DNA from: Microbacteriaceae bacterium PS02332
Lineage (GTDB): Bacteria; Actinomycetota; Actinomycetes; Actinomycetales; Microbacteriaceae
Assembly: GCA_029959645.1 (NCBI GenBank)
Contig: JASCOJ010000012.1
Span: forward strand, 1 to 36,928
Length of the DNA: 36,928 bases
Direction: 5' to 3'
The notes beneath the pieces were generated by a model. The model saw only the letters and a program-made list of their open reading frames with translations. It made no database searches and had not been told where the DNA came from. Each line of letters begins with the position of its first letter. Position 1 is the first letter of the stretch. Positions 24,533 to 32,243 of the stretch are shown one piece after another. The position numbers and the translations under genes were made by a program.

Positions 24533-26143
24533 ATGACAGCTGAACACCGCAAGCCCGCCGAGCCCGACGCGGCTCCCTCCGTCGCCCACCACGCCGCCTC
24601 ACACGCGGCGACCGCCGCCGCCGGCGACCCGTCGCACGGACCGCAGGACCCGGGTCGCGCTGCCCAGCAGGACGGCCGCACCCGGCAGGGCGGCGGCGAC
24701 CAGCAGGGCGACGGCGACCAGCCGGACCCGAACCGCTGGAAGGCGCTCGTCATCTGCCTGCTCGGCGGTGGCATCGTGCTGCTCGACGTCTCGATCGTCA
24801 ACGTCGCCCTGCAGTCCATCTCGAAGGGCCTCCCCGGGGCGACCCCCGAGGCCGTGCAGTGGATCCTCTCCGGCTACGCGCTGGCCTTCGGCCTGCTGCT
24901 GGTGCCGGGCGGGAGGCTCGGGGACGCCTCCGGACGCCGCCGCATGTTCGTCATCGGGGTCGCCCTGTTCACGGTGGCGAGCGCGCTGTGCGGCTTCGCC
25001 CCGAACGGCATCGTGCTGGTGATCGCCCGCCTGGTGCAGGGCCTCGCCGGTGGTCTGCTCACGCCGCAGGTGACGGCGCTCATCCAGCAGCTGTTCCGCG
25101 GCAAGGAGCGCGGCACCGCCTTCGGCCTGTTCGGTGCGACGGTCGGCATCGCCACCGCGATCGGCCCCCTCATCGGCGGTCTGCTCATCACGGCCTTCGG
25201 CACCGAGAACGGCTGGCGCTTCGTCTTCTTCGTGAACCTGCCCGTCGGACTCGTCACGATCCTCCTGGCCTTCCGCTACCTGCCGGCCGCGACCAGCGGC
25301 GGCAAGAGCGGGAAGAAGCACGACTTCGACCCGATCGGCATCCTGCTGCTCGGCGCCACCGTCGTCGCCCTGCTGCTGCCCTTCGTGCAGTCCCAGCAGT
25401 GGAAGAGCAACGCCAAGTGGTGGCTCATCGTCGTGGCGGTCGTCCTCGCCGTCGCGTTCGTGCTCTGGGAGCGGCGCTACCAGCGGACGAAGGAGCCGGT
25501 CATCGACCTGGGGCTGTTCCGTCGCCGCTCGTTCTCACTCGGCGTCGGCCTCGCGACCCTGTACTTCGCCGGGTTCACCCCGCTGTTCTTCGTCCTGACA
25601 CTCGCGCTGCAGTCCGGACTGCACTACTCGGCGCTGCTCGCCGGGGTGTCCTCGGTGGCGTTCGCGGTGGGGTCCGGCGTCGCGTCGACCGTCGGCGGAC
25701 GGGTGGTGCACAAGTTCGGCCGGCAGCTCATCGTCGTCGGGACGATCCTCGTGCTCATCGGCCTGGGCGGCGTGGTCTGGGTGGTCGCGAACCACTTCGA
25801 GTCGGACCTCGGCTGGTGGCTCGTCGTGCCGCTGCTCGTCGCCGGCGTCGGTTCCGGCCTGACGATCTCCCCGAACCAGACCCTCACGCTGTCCGAGGTG
25901 CCGGTCGAGCAGGGCGGGTCCGCGGGCGGGCTGATCCAGGTCGGGGCGCGTGTCGGGTCGGCCGTCGGCATCGCCGCGGTCGGCAGCGTCTTCTACTCGT
26001 CGCTCGCCAGTTCGCACGGTGACTACACGAAGGGGCTGCCGCTCGGGCTCGGTGTGTCCCTCGGCTTCGTCGCCGCGGCGCTCCTCGCGGGGATCGTCGA
26101 CGTCGTCGTCGGGAAGGTCCGGGGGACCGAGGCGTCGGTCTGA
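24533..26143 (+). CDS. MFS drug transporter, DHA2 (EmrB/QacA) family
   Basis: The 536-residue protein starts with about 70 polar, glutamine- and histidine-rich residues, then has 14 predicted membrane helices. The DHA2 signatures are present: LDVSIVNVAL in helix 1, WILSGYALAFGLLLVPGGRLGDASGRRRMF (helices 2-3, motif A), and GATVGIATAIGPLIGGLL in helix 5 (motif C of antiporters). It would export a drug or metabolite using the proton gradient. A -10-like TACCGT (24518-24523) lies nine bases before the ATG, suggesting a very short leader. No regulator is adjacent on this strand. Confidence 0.9.
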   Translation: MTAEHRKPAEPDAAPSVAHHAASHAATAAAGDPSHGPQDPGRAAQQDGRTRQGGGDQQGDGDQPDPNRWKALVICLLGGGIVLLDVSIVNVALQSISKGLPGATPEAVQWILSGYALAFGLLLVPGGRLGDASGRRRMFVIGVALFTVASALCGFAPNGIVLVIARLVQGLAGGLLTPQVTALIQQLFRGKERGTAFGLFGATVGIATAIGPLIGGLLITAFGTENGWRFVFFVNLPVGLVTILLAFRYLPAATSGGKSGKKHDFDPIGILLLGATVVALLLPFVQSQQWKSNAKWWLIVVAVVLAVAFVLWERRYQRTKEPVIDLGLFRRRSFSLGVGLATLYFAGFTPLFFVLTLALQSGLHYSALLAGVSSVAFAVGSGVASTVGGRVVHKFGRQLIVVGTILVLIGLGGVVWVVANHFESDLGWWLVVPLLVAGVGSGLTISPNQTLTLSEVPVEQGGSAGGLIQVGARVGSAVGIAAVGSVFYSSLASSHGDYTKGLPLGLGVSLGFVAAALLAGIVDVVVGKVRGTEASV

Positions 26144-27421
26144 CCTGGAGTCGGATCCGCCGCCGCGGCTCACCCGCGGCAGGAGCACGAGCGCGAGCAC
26201 GGTCGCGACCGCGTACGCGCTGGCCTGGACCTCGAGGAGCGGCACGGTGCCGATGCGGGCCTGGAGCAGCCCGGCGAGGAGGAGCCCGATCGCCTGCCCG
26301 ACCGCCTGGGCGAGTCCGAGTGCCGCGAAGGCGCTGCCCCGGGTGCCGTCGTCGGCCGCGCGCTGCAGGAGGCTCGTCAGACCGGCACCGATGAGGACGG
26401 CCGGGGCGCCCATCGCGGCGAAGAGCACCGCGTACACGGGCACGGCGGAGGTGACGAACGCGGCGTTCCAGGTCAGGGCGGTGAGCACCGTGAACGTGAC
26501 GATCCCGATGAGCGTGAGCTTGAGGACGTCGAGCCGGGCCCCGAGGACGCCGAGCACGGCCCCGGCGCCGATCGCACCGACCGCCTGCACGCCACGGAGC
26601 AGCCCGACGTCCGTCTCGTTCCCGGAGATGACGTCGGTGACGAAGAAGACGAACAGCACGACGAACAGGCCCTGCGCCACGGACGCGGTGAGCACCACGA
26701 CAACCGGGGCCCGGATGGCGGGCTCCGCGAGGACGTGGAGGATGCCGTCGCGCCGACCGTCCTCCCGGGCACGGCCTCCGACACCGCGCCGGGCGGCAGC
26801 GCGGGGTGGAGCGCCGGGGTCCGCTGCGCGCGGGAGGCTCAGGACGAGGGCGACCGCGACGACGTAGGTCGCGATGTCGACGAGCGCGACCACCCCGATG
26901 CCGCTCATCGCGAGCAGCACCCCGCCGACCGGGCCGCCGACGAGCCGCCCGAGGTCGTTGTTCAGCCCGACGAGGGCGTTCGCGCTCGTCACCTGCGCCG
27001 GAGCGACGAGGGTCGGCAGCAGGGCGTTCTTGGCCGGCTCGAAGAACGCAGCGCAGGTCGCGTGGACGACGATCACCGCGTAGACGATGTGGAGGTCTGA
27101 CCCGTCCCGGACGGCGAGCAACGGCAGCAGGGCCAGCGCCTGGACCGCCATCGCGACGACCATCACGTGCTTGTGCGGCAGTCGGTCGACGGCGCGGGCG
27201 ATGACCGGGGCGAGCACGACGGGCGGCACGAGTTCGAGCAGGAACGCGAGCGACGTGCCGAGCGCGGACCCGGAGAGCTGCAGGACCACGAGTGGCAGCG
27301 CGATGAACACCAGCCAGTCGCCGGCGTCGGACACGATGCCCGCCACCCAGAGCCGGCGGAAGGCCGGGACGGTCAGTGCGCTCCGCACTGCGGGGCTCGG
27401 AGGCGCGCTCGTCGTGCTCAT
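25535..27421 (-). CDS. MFS transporter with unusual C-terminal read-through
   Basis: The first 420 residues form a normal 12-helix MFS protein of the DHA3/MefA-like type: VPAFRRLWVAGIVSDAGDWLVFIALPLVVL at the start and a last helix ending VLALVLLPRVSRG at about 415. No stop follows; the frame stays open for about 200 more residues of charged, low-complexity sequence antisense to the EmrB-like gene, to 25535. The tail is probably not a real domain: the open frame is the usual shadow of GC-rich coding sequence. The natural end would be near 26150, so a lost stop or an error is likely. The ATG overlaps the ArsR-family gene's stop by four bases (27418-27421), so both form one operon and the efflux pump is under that repressor. 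Confidence 0.82.
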   Translation of the reverse strand: MSTTSAPPSPAVRSALTVPAFRRLWVAGIVSDAGDWLVFIALPLVVLQLSGSALGTSLAFLLELVPPVVLAPVIARAVDRLPHKHVMVVAMAVQALALLPLLAVRDGSDLHIVYAVIVVHATCAAFFEPAKNALLPTLVAPAQVTSANALVGLNNDLGRLVGGPVGGVLLAMSGIGVVALVDIATYVVAVALVLSLPRAADPGAPPRAAARRGVGGRAREDGRRDGILHVLAEPAIRAPVVVVLTASVAQGLFVVLFVFFVTDVISGNETDVGLLRGVQAVGAIGAGAVLGVLGARLDVLKLTLIGIVTFTVLTALTWNAAFVTSAVPVYAVLFAAMGAPAVLIGAGLTSLLQRAADDGTRGSAFAALGLAQAVGQAIGLLLAGLLQARIGTVPLLEVQASAYAVATVLALVLLPRVSRGGGSDSRSDRRLGPPDLPDDDVDDPREERRGDEAEGHTEPERQPLRVVTVRTGERRVEDAADRGDADGRPDTRPDLDQPARGPALLDRHLGQREGLVRGDRQAGTDAGDEQRHDEPPAEVRLEVVRDHPDHAAQADEHEDRPDDDELPAELVHHPSADGRRDAGPHRERHRGHPGEQRRVVQSGLQRECQDEEQRGEPGEVQGREADAE

Positions 27422-27987
27422 CGCCCACTCGAGAAGCCGGGCCGGGGGAACGCGGTGATCGCCACGTGCACGTGTTCGGCGTCCGCAGGGGCGTCCGTAC
27501 GCGTCGCCTGCACGTACGGCCGCAGCACGGCGTCGATCTGCCGTTCGACCTCCACGAGCTCGTCCGGGGTGAGGGCGAGGCCGTAGGAGGCGTGCATGTC
27601 GGCTGCGCGCCACGCGTCAGGCACCGTGTCCCGCCCGCGGAGGTACTCGCGGGCGAGGTGGTGGTCGAGCTCGACCGAGGCGGCGAGCATCTCGGACAGG
27701 CCCGGGACCTCGCCGCCGCCCTCGCCGTCGAGGGTGAAGCCGGTGAGTGTCGCCCGCCACGGGCGCGACCGACCGTCGCCGGAGTCATCGGGCTCGACGA
27801 GGCCGTGCGACGCCAGGACCCGGAGGTGGTAGCTGCAGTTCGACGGGGTGTCACCGACCGCGCGGGCGCACTGCGAGGCGGTGGCCGGCCCGACCGACAT
27901 CAGGTACCCGAGGACGTCGAGCCGCACCGGGTGCGCCAGGGCGTCGACGACCGCGGGGTCGGTGAGGTTGACGCGGCGTTCCTGCAT
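27418..27987 (-). CDS. ArsR-family (winged-helix) repressor
   Basis: The 189-residue protein has an ArsR-type winged helix-turn-helix: VVDALAHPVRLDVLGYLMSVGPATASQCARAVGDTPSNCSYHLRVLASHGLVEP (about 13-66). A longer C-terminal ligand domain follows, as in multidrug-responsive members (HTH_20 type). It would repress the downstream MFS gene and release it when a substrate binds. ATG 27987 has AGGAG nearby as ribosome-binding site. The promoter and two operator copies lie just upstream. Confidence 0.9.
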   Translation of the reverse strand: MQERRVNLTDPAVVDALAHPVRLDVLGYLMSVGPATASQCARAVGDTPSNCSYHLRVLASHGLVEPDDSGDGRSRPWRATLTGFTLDGEGGGEVPGLSEMLAASVELDHHLAREYLRGRDTVPDAWRAADMHASYGLALTPDELVEVERQIDAVLRPYVQATRTDAPADAEHVHVAITAFPRPGFSSGR

Positions 27988-28000
27988 CGTGGCTCCTGAT

Positions 28001-28058
28001 CTGAAAGACGATTTCAGGAATCTACCGTGGACCCCACGGATCTGCAAGAGCGTTTCAG
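28001..28058 (-). promoter_or_regulatory. Promoter with two operators for the ArsR-MFS operon
   Basis: On the minus strand, -35 TTGCAG (28042-28047) and -10 TAGATT (28019-28024) are separated by exactly 17 bases. CTGAAA-N5-TTTCAG (28001-28017) is a perfect operator directly downstream of the -10 box. A degenerate second copy, CTGCAA-N5-TTTCAG (28042-28058), overlaps the -35 box. The two are 41 bases apart, about four helical turns, so a repressor could bind both on one DNA face. Confidence 0.82.
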
Positions 28059-28059
28059 G

Positions 28060-28848
28060 TCAGCTCCGAAGCTGCTGCACCACCGCGTCCAAGAGCCCGT
28101 CTGTCGGGATGTTCGTCTGCGTGATGGACACCCATTCGTCACCGCGGACGAAGAACGTGAACGTGGTGTCGAGATGCTCGCCGTAGTAGGTCGATGTCTC
28201 GGTGTGCTGGCAGGACCGTCCGCCGTGCACCTCGGTGCAGTTCCACCCACGCGTGCGGAGCTCCTCGAGGCGGGCGTCGAGCGTGGCGGCGTCAGTCTGC
28301 CCCAGCTGCAGGAACAGGTTGTCCGTCTCCTCGGTGCTCCCGCTCCCGGACCACCGACACACGAGCACGGCGTCCGCGGTGAACGGGGTCTCGGGGTCCT
28401 GGAAGTACTGCTGTTCCGGCGTGCCGGGCGGGGTCGGGCGGAGCTGCTGCCGGACGAGCGAGCCGAACAGGCGGGTGTACTCACTCGCCGGGACGACGTC
28501 GGTGCACGAGGTCGGGATCGTCGAGGCAGCCGCTGTCGGAGCGGCGCTCGACTGCGGGGCCGGCGTGAGCGTGATCGGTGCGGACGGGGTGGTCGGCGTC
28601 TGCTCGGGGAGTGCGGGGGGCGTCGAGACGACCGGGGCCGGGGCGACGAACGGCTGCGGCAGCATCCCGAGCGCGACGGCGCCGCTGGCGGTCCCGATGC
28701 CGAGCAGTGCGACCACGGCCGTGGTGATGCCGACACGGCGACGGGCGGACTGCCGCCGTGGGCGAGCGATGAGGCGTCCGCGGACGTTCTCGCGCATGCC
28801 GGCGAGCATCTGCTGGAGCTCGTCGCCGACGGGGGGTTCAGCGCTCAT
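28060..28848 (-). CDS. Membrane-anchored protein, likely partner of the ECF sigma factor
   Basis: The 262-residue protein has a short cytoplasmic N-terminus (about 1-38), one membrane helix (about 39-61), a proline/threonine/serine-rich linker (about 65-115), and an exported domain with cysteines in SCTDV, VLVCRWSG, WNCTEVHGGRSC. The start overlaps the sigma-factor gene by 11 bases. This layout fits an anti-sigma-like or sensor protein, but a clear zinc-binding anti-sigma motif is not visible in the cytoplasmic part, so it may be the regulated output instead. Confidence 0.75.
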   Translation of the reverse strand: MSAEPPVGDELQQMLAGMRENVRGRLIARPRRQSARRRVGITTAVVALLGIGTASGAVALGMLPQPFVAPAPVVSTPPALPEQTPTTPSAPITLTPAPQSSAAPTAAASTIPTSCTDVVPASEYTRLFGSLVRQQLRPTPPGTPEQQYFQDPETPFTADAVLVCRWSGSGSTEETDNLFLQLGQTDAATLDARLEELRTRGWNCTEVHGGRSCQHTETSTYYGEHLDTTFTFFVRGDEWVSITQTNIPTDGLLDAVVQQLRS

Positions 28849-29380
28849 CGTTGGTCACCGCCTTCTTGATCCGTGCTCGGGAACGGGAGAGCCGCTGGGT
28901 CACGGCGCCGACGCTCAGGCCGAGCGTGGCGGCTGCCTCCGCGTACGAGCGGCCCTCGATGAGGCACAACTCGCAGACCTCGCGGTCGAGAGGAGACAAC
29001 CCGTCGATCTCCGCACGGACCCAGCGGAGGCGCTCGCGGGCCTCCGCGTCGTCGGAGGCCGCGCTCGCCAGTTCGGTCGGCAGTGCGTCGGTGTCGTGGC
29101 GGCGCTGCGTCCGGAGCAGGTTCCGCGCGTGGTTGCGGCACGTCACGAGCAGCCACGGCAGCACCGAGGTGCCGGGCACGTCGATGGTCTCCGCCTTCTG
29201 CCACAGCGTGACGAACGCGTCCTGGACCACTTCCTCGACGTCCATCCGGCTCGGGACGAAGGCCCACGTGTACCGGGTCATGGTCGCGGCGTGGCGGTCG
29301 AACAGCGTCGTGACCGCGGCGCGGTCACCACCGGCGGCGCGACGGACGAGTTCGCCGTCGGAACTCCGTGTTCGGTCCAT
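28838..29380 (-). CDS. ECF sigma factor
   Basis: The 180-residue protein has sigma region 2 (about 22-95, with FDRHAATMTRYTWAFVPSRMDVEEVVQDAFVTLW, then PWLLVTCRNHARNLLR) and region 4 (about 122-172, with LSPLDREVCELCLIEGRSYAEAAATLGLSVGAVTQRLSRSRARIKK). It would direct RNA polymerase to a stress or envelope regulon. ATG 29380 is chosen because GAAGGGGG lies just upstream. It is translationally coupled to the membrane-anchored protein. Confidence 0.92.
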   Translation of the reverse strand: MDRTRSSDGELVRRAAGGDRAAVTTLFDRHAATMTRYTWAFVPSRMDVEEVVQDAFVTLWQKAETIDVPGTSVLPWLLVTCRNHARNLLRTQRRHDTDALPTELASAASDDAEARERLRWVRAEIDGLSPLDREVCELCLIEGRSYAEAAATLGLSVGAVTQRLSRSRARIKKAVTNDER

Positions 29381-29467
29381 GAGCACCCCCTTCGATGAGC
29401 AGTGTCCGTGGCCGAGCACGCCTTCCATCCGTGCTGTGTCCGGGCGTGTCGTCGGCGGGTGGAGCGG

Positions 29468-30199
29468 TCAGCGGCGCCGTGCTGCGAGCGCTCCCCGGAG
29501 GAGGTCGGTGAGGACGGTCCCGCGCGACCCGGCGTCCTCCGGGTGCCACTGCACGCACCACACCGGTGCCGTCTCGTGCTCGACGGCCTCCACGGTCCCG
29601 TCGGGAGCCCGGGCGACGACCCGCAGCCCGTCACCCGGCCGGTCCACCGCCTGGTGGTGGGAGCTCCGGACGTCGAGCGTCGTCGCACCGAGGAGGCGTG
29701 CGAGCCTGCTGTCCGGGTCGACCGTGACGTCGTGGTCGACCATGCTGTCCGCCGGGTCCGGGGCGACGTGGCCGCCGCCCTCGAGGTGCTGGACGAGGTC
29801 GCCGCCGAGGGCGACGTTCACGAGCTGCATGCCCCGGCAGATCCCGACGAGCGGCACGTGGTCCGCGACCGCACGGCGGACGACGGCGATCTGCGCACGG
29901 TCGGCCGCCGGGAAGGTGTGACCGAGGTGCGGCTCGTCGGTCCGGCCGCCGTAGAACTCGGGGTCGACGTCCTCGCCGCCGGTGACGACCACCGCGCTCG
30001 CCGCGTCGAGCCGGTGGAGGAGCTCGTCGACCGCGGTCTCGGCGGCCGCCACGCGGTCGACGAGGAACCCGACGTCGGTGGCCGCGGCGACGACGCTCGC
30101 GGTCAGCCGCTGCAGCTCGGCTTCGAAGTCGGGGTCGTCGCGGTCGCCGTCGGCGACGTCGACGACGAGCAGGACGGGGCGCGCGGTCGGTTCGGTCAC
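29468..30199 (-). CDS. Class I glutamine amidotransferase, PuuD-like
   Basis: The 243-residue protein has the nucleophile elbow GICRGMQ (C121) and the partner residues H219 and E221 in WHPED. VTGGEDVDPEFYGG near 72-85 is typical of gamma-glutamyl-GABA hydrolases. It likely cleaves a gamma-glutamyl compound. GTG 30199 lies four bases after the stop of the YigZ-family gene, so it is probably translated by coupling. Confidence 0.88.
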   Translation of the reverse strand: MTEPTARPVLLVVDVADGDRDDPDFEAELQRLTASVVAAATDVGFLVDRVAAAETAVDELLHRLDAASAVVVTGGEDVDPEFYGGRTDEPHLGHTFPAADRAQIAVVRRAVADHVPLVGICRGMQLVNVALGGDLVQHLEGGGHVAPDPADSMVDHDVTVDPDSRLARLLGATTLDVRSSHHQAVDRPGDGLRVVARAPDGTVEAVEHETAPVWCVQWHPEDAGSRGTVLTDLLRGALAARRR

Positions 30200-30203
30200 G
30201 TCG

Positions 30204-30869
30204 TCATCGTGGCACGACGGGGGCGGTCGGGACGTCCACGATCCGTTCCTCGCCGAGGACGGGTGCCGCCGACCCCGCGGTCGCCGACGCGAGGTCGGCG
30301 TGGAGCGCCGCGAGGCCGTCCTCCGGCACCCAGACCTCGAAGGTCGCGGCCACTCCGTACGTCGTCGTCCCGAGGACCGCGTCGTGGTGCCGCACCCAGT
30401 CGCGGAGGACGTTGTCGAGCCGACCGGCCTCCGCGTGGTCGACGTCGAGGGTGACCTGCGTCAGCGCCCGGCGTGCGACGACCTGCGCACGGTCGAGCGC
30501 CTCCGAGACCGAAGTGGAGTAGGCCCGAACCAGCCCGCCGGCACCGAGCTTGACGCCGCCGAAGTACCGCGTCACGACGGCCACGACGTCGGTGAGGTCG
30601 CGGCGGCGGAGCACCTCGAGCATCGGCACCCCGGCGGTCCCCGAGGGCTCCCCGTCGTCGGAGGACCGCGCCTGGTCACCGAGCACCCCGGTGACCATGG
30701 CGGTGCAGTGGTGACGGGCGTCCCAGGCCACGCGACGGATGCCGGCGACGACGCGGTCGGCCTCCGCGGGGTCGGCCGCGGGGACGACGTGCGTGATGAA
30801 CCGCGACTTGGTGACCACGAGCTCGTGCACGACCGGTCCGGCGATCGTGGAGGGGTACCGACGGCTCAC
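30204..30869 (-). CDS. YigZ/IMPACT family protein
   Basis: The 221-residue protein has the UPF0029 signatures DDGEPSGTAG (71-80) and RYFGGVKLGAGGLVRAY (101-117), with a C-terminal ferredoxin-like domain. Related proteins bind RNA or ribosome-associated factors; some are used as proline peptidase-like or regulatory proteins, but the function is uncertain. GTG 30869 lies six bases after TACGCT (30876-30881, minus strand), with no Shine-Dalgarno sequence. It heads a two-gene unit with the amidotransferase. Confidence 0.9.
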   Translation of the reverse strand: MSRRYPSTIAGPVVHELVVTKSRFITHVVPAADPAEADRVVAGIRRVAWDARHHCTAMVTGVLGDQARSSDDGEPSGTAGVPMLEVLRRRDLTDVVAVVTRYFGGVKLGAGGLVRAYSTSVSEALDRAQVVARRALTQVTLDVDHAEAGRLDNVLRDWVRHHDAVLGTTTYGVAATFEVWVPEDGLAALHADLASATAGSAAPVLGEERIVDVPTAPVVPR

Positions 30870-31053
30870 CGGGCGAGCGTACCGGCGCACGGCGCGGGCC
30901 CTCCCACGCCGAGGCACGCGATCTGGATCGACCCCGGACCGCGTGGCTGCGCAGACGTATCCTGACACCGGAAGCAACGACGGTTCCGGCCTCCCGTTCG
31001 CATGCCGTCCTCCCAACGGCACGACGGACTCCCACTCGCGATCAGAGCTCCTC

Positions 31054-31413
31054 GTGGCAGAACACATCATCGAATTCGTCGCCCGTGACCGCACGGGCAT
31101 CACCGCGGTCGTCACCGAGACCGGGGTCATCGACGCGGACGTCGTCATCCGCAACATCCGTTCCGGGCACTCCGGCTACGCCGTCGCGGCCGCGGGGCGT
31201 CGGCGGGCGCAGGTGCGCAGCCTGACCGTGCTCGGCAGTGCCTACCTGTTCGCCAACTGGGACGGGTCGAAGCGGAACAACCTGCACGACCTCGCGTTCC
31301 ACGCGCCGGCCCAGCCGGTCGTCGTGCCGAGCGCAGGGGCGCGGTTCCGGGCCGCGCTCGGCGCGGTCTTCGGGTGGTCGCGCAGCGGCGCCGACCGCCG
31401 ACTCGGCGCCTGA
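31054..31413 (+). CDS. Small hypothetical protein
   Basis: A 119-residue soluble protein, chiefly a compact domain of about 85 residues (EHIIEFVARDRTGITAVVTETGVIDADVVIRNIR, then RRAQVRSLTVLGSAYLFANWDGSKRNNLHDL) followed by a basic tail. It resembles uncharacterised actinobacterial proteins; I cannot assign a role. GTG 31054 is used, with a weak upstream signal. A -10-like TATCCT lies at about 30958-30963. Confidence 0.65.
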   Translation: MAEHIIEFVARDRTGITAVVTETGVIDADVVIRNIRSGHSGYAVAAAGRRRAQVRSLTVLGSAYLFANWDGSKRNNLHDLAFHAPAQPVVVPSAGARFRAALGAVFGWSRSGADRRLGA

Positions 31414-31469
31414 CCCGGGCCTCCCGTCCGCTCGGCGCCGCTGACCGCTGACCGCGCGGCCCGCTGGGT

Positions 31470-32129
31470 TCAGCTGACGGCGTCCACCGCGCGCAGCACG
31501 TCCGCGACCTCGGTCCGCGTCGTGTAGTCGACGTGCACGTCGGCGAACCGGACCACGCCGGAGGCGTCCACGAACAGCACCGTGGGGAACGGGACGTCCC
31601 CGGTGCCGTCGGCGTTGCTGTCGGCGACGTCGAAGCCGAGGTCACCGTGTGCTGCACGCGCGGCCGCGCTCGGGGCGGTGACGACACCGAGTGCCCGCGC
31701 GAGGGCGTTGCCCGGGTCGGTGAGCACCGGGAAGGCCAGCTCGCCGTTCGCCACCGCGAGGTCCGAGGCCTCCGGGGTCTGCGGTGAGACGGCGACGAGG
31801 CCGACCCCGCGCTCGCGGAGGGCGGGCAGGAGCTCCGCCTGGTACGTCCGCAGCGTCAGGTTGCAGTAGGGGCACCACGAGCCGCGGTAGAGGACGAGCA
31901 CGACCGGGGCGTCGGCGCGGACGGTGTCGAGGGACACCGCCTCGCCGGTGGGGTCGAGCAACGTCGCGTCGGGCAGTCGCTGCCCCACCGAGACCGCGTC
32001 GGCCGGGACGCCGGCGGCGCGCAGGTCACGCTGTTCCTCGGCGAACACAGCGCTCAGTTCCGGTCCGATCTGCGCGGTGAAGCCCTCGTCGAACGCCGCG
32101 ACCTGCGTCGCGATGGTGGTGTCGGTCAT
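31470..32129 (-). CDS. Peroxiredoxin-like protein (AhpC/TSA family)
   Basis: The 219-residue protein has a thioredoxin fold with the redox motif GSWCPYC (C86, C89), preceded by VLVLYRG, and the later PTVLFVDASGVVRFADVHVDY strand pair. A long helical N-terminus (about 1-50) precedes the fold. It would reduce peroxides or serve as a thiol oxidoreductase in the cytoplasm. ATG 32129 has CAGGAGA as a good ribosome-binding site. It is separated by 114 bases from the FAD monooxygenase. Confidence 0.9.
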   Translation of the reverse strand: MTDTTIATQVAAFDEGFTAQIGPELSAVFAEEQRDLRAAGVPADAVSVGQRLPDATLLDPTGEAVSLDTVRADAPVVLVLYRGSWCPYCNLTLRTYQAELLPALRERGVGLVAVSPQTPEASDLAVANGELAFPVLTDPGNALARALGVVTAPSAAARAAHGDLGFDVADSNADGTGDVPFPTVLFVDASGVVRFADVHVDYTTRTEVADVLRAVDAVS

Positions 32130-32243
32130 CGTGTCTCCTGCCGTGTCGCGGCGGGTGCCGCTCCCGGTGGAGCGTACGAGCGTGCGGGAGGCCCGTCACC
32201 GGGCGCGGTAACGGGGCGTCACGCACGCCGCTCCCCGGCACGG

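Noticed and set aside
30200-30211. CACGAT six bases before the amidotransferase GTG as a leaderless promoter
   Set aside because: The gene starts four bases after the upstream stop, so translational coupling is the simpler explanation.
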